A stretch of 64,000 nt of DNA from Planctomycetota bacterium. GTDB lineage: Bacteria; Planctomycetota; UBA1135; GCA-002686595. Below are positions 61,410-64,000 of the stretch, piece after piece; positions within the stretch are counted from its first letter, which is position 1, and each line of letters opens with the position of its first letter. The notes under the pieces were generated by a model that ran no database searches, had not been told where the DNA came from, and saw only the letters and a list, made by a program, of their open reading frames with translations. The translations under genes and the position numbers were made by a program. Location: positions 124,001 to 188,000 of the forward strand of contig JAJDEW010000151.1 of the NCBI GenBank assembly GCA_029259595.1, read 5' to 3'.

Positions 61410-62542
61410 TGCTCGCGATACGAAGGCTCGAGAAGAACGGACCGCCGCGACCGGCGGAGATCGAGGGTTTCCTGGGGGCGCACGAGTTCCCGCTGATCGA
61501 GGGGCGCACGGTGACGTTCGCCTTCCAGGGCGAGGCGGACGAGGTGCACCTGCGGCACTGGATCTACGGCCTGGGCTCGACACAGGCCTTCGAGCGCATC
61601 TCCGGGACGAACCTCTGGTACCTCGTCTTCGAGATCCCCGAGGAGTCGCGCGTCGAGTACAAGCTCGAGGTCGTGATCGGCGACCAGCACCGGCTGATCC
61701 GCGACCCCCTGAACCCCAACGTCGCGCGGGACCCGTATGGCGCCAACTCCGTCGTCCACGCGCACGGCTACGAGGTGCCGGAGTGGTCCTTCGAGCACCA
61801 GGACGTGCGGCGCGGCAAGTTGCGCGAGCACGTGATCGCGAGCGATGTGTTCGGCGACAAGCGACCCGTGTCGGTCTACCTGCCGGCGCGCTTCCGCGAG
61901 AATCGCCGGTATCCGCTGTTGGTCGTGCACGACGGCTCAGACTACATCCGCTTCTCACGCCTGAAGGACACGCTCGACAACCTCATCGAGCGGCTCGAGA
62001 TCCCGGCCATGATCGTGGCCTTCATCGATTCGCCCGCGCGCCTGCAGGAGTACGCGGCCGACGACCGGCACGCGGACTTCTTGAACAAGGAACTGGTTCC
62101 GCTGCTCGAAGAGACCTATCCCCTGGTCGCCGAGCCCAGCGCGCGCGGTCTCCTGGGCGCGAGCTTCGGCGCGATCGCGAGCCTGCACGCGGCTTGGCGC
62201 AACCCCGGCTTCTTCGGACGCCTGCTGCTCCAGTCCGGCTCGTTCGCCTTCACCGACATCGGTGACCACGACCGCGGCCCGCTCTTCGATCCGGTCGTCG
62301 AGTTCATGAACACCTTCCGCGAAGACCCGGGCAGGCCGTCCGAGAAGCTGTTCCAGAGCTGCGGCACCTACGAGTCGATGATCTACTACAACCGCTCGAT
62401 GGTGCCGCTCTTCCAGTCCACCGGCATGGACGTCCGCTTCGTCGAAGCCCGCGACGGCCACAACTGGGAGAACTGGCGCGACCGGCTGCGCGAAGGCCTG
62501 TCCTGGCTCTTCCCGGGGCCGTTGTGGATGGTCTACGAGTAG
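61409..62542 (+). CDS. Enterochelin-esterase-like alpha/beta hydrolase with N-terminal E-set domain
   Basis: 377 residues. An N-terminal beta domain (about 20-110, VTFAFQGEADEVHLRHWIYG) resembles the E-set or CBM48-like part of Fes-type enzymes. The alpha/beta hydrolase follows: VYLPARFRENRRYPLLVVHD (oxyanion region), nucleophile Ser252 in GLLGASFGAIASL, and His351 in DGHNWENWRDRL. Relatives hydrolyse esters of siderophores or sugars; the real substrate is open. No signal peptide is seen, so it is probably cytoplasmic. Its start overlaps the S51-like stop, so the two are made together. Confidence 0.87.
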   Translation: MLAIRRLEKNGPPRPAEIEGFLGAHEFPLIEGRTVTFAFQGEADEVHLRHWIYGLGSTQAFERISGTNLWYLVFEIPEESRVEYKLEVVIGDQHRLIRDPLNPNVARDPYGANSVVHAHGYEVPEWSFEHQDVRRGKLREHVIASDVFGDKRPVSVYLPARFRENRRYPLLVVHDGSDYIRFSRLKDTLDNLIERLEIPAMIVAFIDSPARLQEYAADDRHADFLNKELVPLLEETYPLVAEPSARGLLGASFGAIASLHAAWRNPGFFGRLLLQSGSFAFTDIGDHDRGPLFDPVVEFMNTFREDPGRPSEKLFQSCGTYESMIYYNRSMVPLFQSTGMDVRFVEARDGHNWENWRDRLREGLSWLFPGPLWMVYE

Positions 62543-62718
62543 GTTGCACGGAGGGCGGCGCCGTGATCCACTCGATGGGCTCGAGCGGCCTCGATCCCCG
62601 ACCCTCGCGAACGTGAAGCGAGCCTCTTGATCGGCGTCGGGCGTCGGTGACGATCCCTTCGTGGCGAAGAAGCGATCGTCTCGGCCTTGCGTGCGCTCAG
62701 CGCGATAGCGAAGGACCG

Positions 62719-63735
62719 ATGTACACGAAAAGGACTCTCCTCGTGCCGAGCCTCGCGCTCGCCTGGGCCGCCGCTTGCGCCTTCGAGCCACGCCAGTCGT
62801 TGGAGGCGCCGCCGCGCGTCGCGGCGCCGGTCGAATCCGCCTCGGCCATCTCCGAGGCGGCCGCGCCGGAGGACGTGCAACCGCAGCCGGAGCCTGCCCG
62901 GCTCCAGGCGGGGGAGTCGCTACTCGGGGTCGCGGTCGAGGATGCGGACGGCCTGTGGGTCGGCACGATCGAGGACGTTCTCTTCGAGCCGAGCACGGGG
63001 AAGATCTTCGGCTTGGTCGCTTCGATCGCGCTGCCGGAGGGGAGGACCCTCACCAGAATTCTCGAGTACGCCTCGGTGGCCTGGACGAGCGAGGGTCCGG
63101 TGTTCGCGCTGGGCTGCCCGCGGAGCGAGCTGGCGCGCAGCGACGACCATGCCGGTGTGTTCTACGGACAGGGCAGCTCGGTCGTCGCAGGAGAGATCAC
63201 CGACATCGAGTCGCTGCATGCGCGCGCCACGCGGGCCGTGATCCTCAAGATCCGCGATCAAGGCAACATCCTGCATCGCGTGCTCGTCGAGCCGGCTGAG
63301 CTCGTCGCGCGTACGTTCGCGCCCCTGAACCTGGGGCAAAACGTGCAGGCCGAGGGCGTTCTGACGCGCGACTCGACGGGGAAACTCCTGGTCGCGAGCG
63401 TCCTGGCCCAGGATGGCAAGCGCCTGTCACTCAGGGATTCGTCGGGTGCGATCGCCTGGGAGACTCTGTTGCGCGATCTTCCTTCCGCGCGGGAGGTCGA
63501 CGACCGGATCATTCGTTCGAAGGATGGATCGAGTCTGAACGTCCGCGGGCTTGTCCTGGACCGGGTACTCGGCGCGATCGTGTCCGTACACGTTGTGGTC
63601 GAGGGTGTCGAACGCGTGCTGCCGTGGGCCGAGGTCGAACGAGGCGCCGGCGGGGTCTGGACCGTCGCCCTCGACCAGGCCTCCCTGTCCGCGCTACCGG
63701 CCGCCTCGCTCGCCGGTGAGCGCGTCGATCCCTGA
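62719..63735 (+). CDS. PRC-barrel-type lipoprotein
   Basis: 338 residues. A lipoprotein-like signal ends AAACAFEPRQ. After a Pro/Ala-rich linker (about 25-65) there are PRC-barrel-type segments (ESLLGVAVEDADGLWVGTIE, VLFEPSTGKIFGLVASIALP) and a second similar unit near the end (LNVRGLVLDRVLGAIVSVHV). A middle segment (about 150-250) is OB- or strand-rich. PRC-barrel proteins bind envelope or RNA partners and are often stress-related. An AAGGA site is just before the ATG. The stop is inside the opposite histidine-kinase gene. Confidence 0.72.
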   Translation: MYTKRTLLVPSLALAWAAACAFEPRQSLEAPPRVAAPVESASAISEAAAPEDVQPQPEPARLQAGESLLGVAVEDADGLWVGTIEDVLFEPSTGKIFGLVASIALPEGRTLTRILEYASVAWTSEGPVFALGCPRSELARSDDHAGVFYGQGSSVVAGEITDIESLHARATRAVILKIRDQGNILHRVLVEPAELVARTFAPLNLGQNVQAEGVLTRDSTGKLLVASVLAQDGKRLSLRDSSGAIAWETLLRDLPSAREVDDRIIRSKDGSSLNVRGLVLDRVLGAIVSVHVVVEGVERVLPWAEVERGAGGVWTVALDQASLSALPAASLAGERVDP

Positions 63736-63999
63736 CGCCGCCCCGGCCGGATCCGGCCTCCGCGCCGGAAGCTGGACGACGAACGAGCACCCTCCACCTT
63801 CGTTGTTCTCGACCATGATCGTGCCTCCGTGGAGCTTCGCGATCCCGTTCGCGATCGCGAGCCCCAGTCCCATACCGTCGCGACGGGCGCTGTCGCTCGG
63901 AACCTGGACGAAGCGCTCGAAGACGCGCTCGAGATACTCGGGAGGAATCCCGGGCCCACGATCACGAACGATGATGCGAATCGAGGGCCCGTAGCGATC
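63694..63999 (-). CDS. Histidine kinase C-terminus (HATPase domain, cut by window edge)
   Basis: About 101 residues of the C-terminal ATPase domain are visible; the gene continues past the right edge. The nucleotide-binding motifs are DRGPGIPPEYLERVFERF and GMGLGLAIANGIAKLHGG, then GGCSFVVQLPAR. The domain ends with an Ala/Gly-rich tail. The last 42 bases overlap the 3' end of the PRC-barrel gene on the other strand. The sensor part and His site are outside the window. Confidence 0.85.
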   Translation of the reverse strand, partial: DRYGPSIRIIVRDRGPGIPPEYLERVFERFVQVPSDSARRDGMGLGLAIANGIAKLHGGTIMVENNEGGGCSFVVQLPARRPDPAGAASGIDALTGERGGR

Positions 64000-64000
64000 G

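Noticed and set aside
1..64000. CRISPR array, rRNA, tRNA or intact insertion sequence
   Set aside because: I found no regularly spaced repeats, no tRNA cloverleaf and no transposase gene; the only mobile-like feature is the 166-base palindromic element.

Overview
The window is GC-rich DNA with dense, tightly packed protein genes from a Gram-negative-type bacterium. It has lipoprotein signals, an outer-membrane barrel ending in Phe, type IV pilin-like proteins and exported multi-haem cytochrome. Several traits fit Planctomycetota or a close relative: ECF sigma factors fused to long extracytoplasmic tails, many DUF1080 (3-keto-disaccharide hydrolase-like) domains, a beta-propeller/ThuA protein, CRTAC1-type FG-GAP protein, FGE-like protein and lysyl-endopeptidase-like protease. 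This placement is inferred from gene content only. I found no rRNA, tRNA, CRISPR array, intact transposase or prophage.

Layout. 0-4 kb: a cut membrane protein, an ApbE-DUF1080-DUF1080 fusion, and a sigma-54 activator with a degenerate receiver domain. 4-8 kb: a sigma-54-type promoter facing an operon for a coiled-coil protein, a PP2C phosphatase, an amidoligase, a class I glutamine amidotransferase-like hydrolase and a small exported protein. 8-16.4 kb: cupin and small membrane protein, first membrane-tethered sigma factor, HEAT-repeat protein, and a three-gene minor-pilin operon. 16.5-22.6 kb: penta-haem cytochrome and a beta-propeller/ThuA/DUF1080 protein, probably for sugar oxidation. 23-30 kb: phosphate region with arsR-pstSCAB, an M28 peptidase, a Na/Pi symporter and phoU; a sigma-54-type site and two palindromes precede arsR. 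30-42 kb: FGE-like protein, GntR regulator with M1-like peptidase, type I phosphodiesterase, then porin / exported protein / hybrid histidine kinase, and a TPR lipoprotein. 42-51 kb: mostly exported proteins, including CRTAC1 FG-GAP, DUF1080, a lysyl-endopeptidase-like protease and a DUF5060-type glycoside hydrolase. 51-62.5 kb: three paralogous ATP-grasp ligases, a second tethered sigma factor, glycogen synthase, an S51/cyanophycinase-like protein and an enterochelin-esterase-like hydrolase. The right edge holds a PRC-barrel lipoprotein overlapping tail to tail with a cut histidine kinase.

How the parts may work together. The right-hand cluster (ATP-grasp ligases, an SxGAM-type hydrolase and an esterase, near glgA) looks like a pathway that makes and breaks a small amide or ester compound; the product cannot be read from sequence. 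The amidoligase plus amidotransferase pair at 5.8-7.6 kb is a second, unrelated amide-forming/amide-cleaving pair, under apparent sigma-54 control next to its likely activator. The phosphate genes carry unusual paired cysteines in both ArsR and PstB, which suggests metalloid or thiol sensing linked to phosphate uptake.
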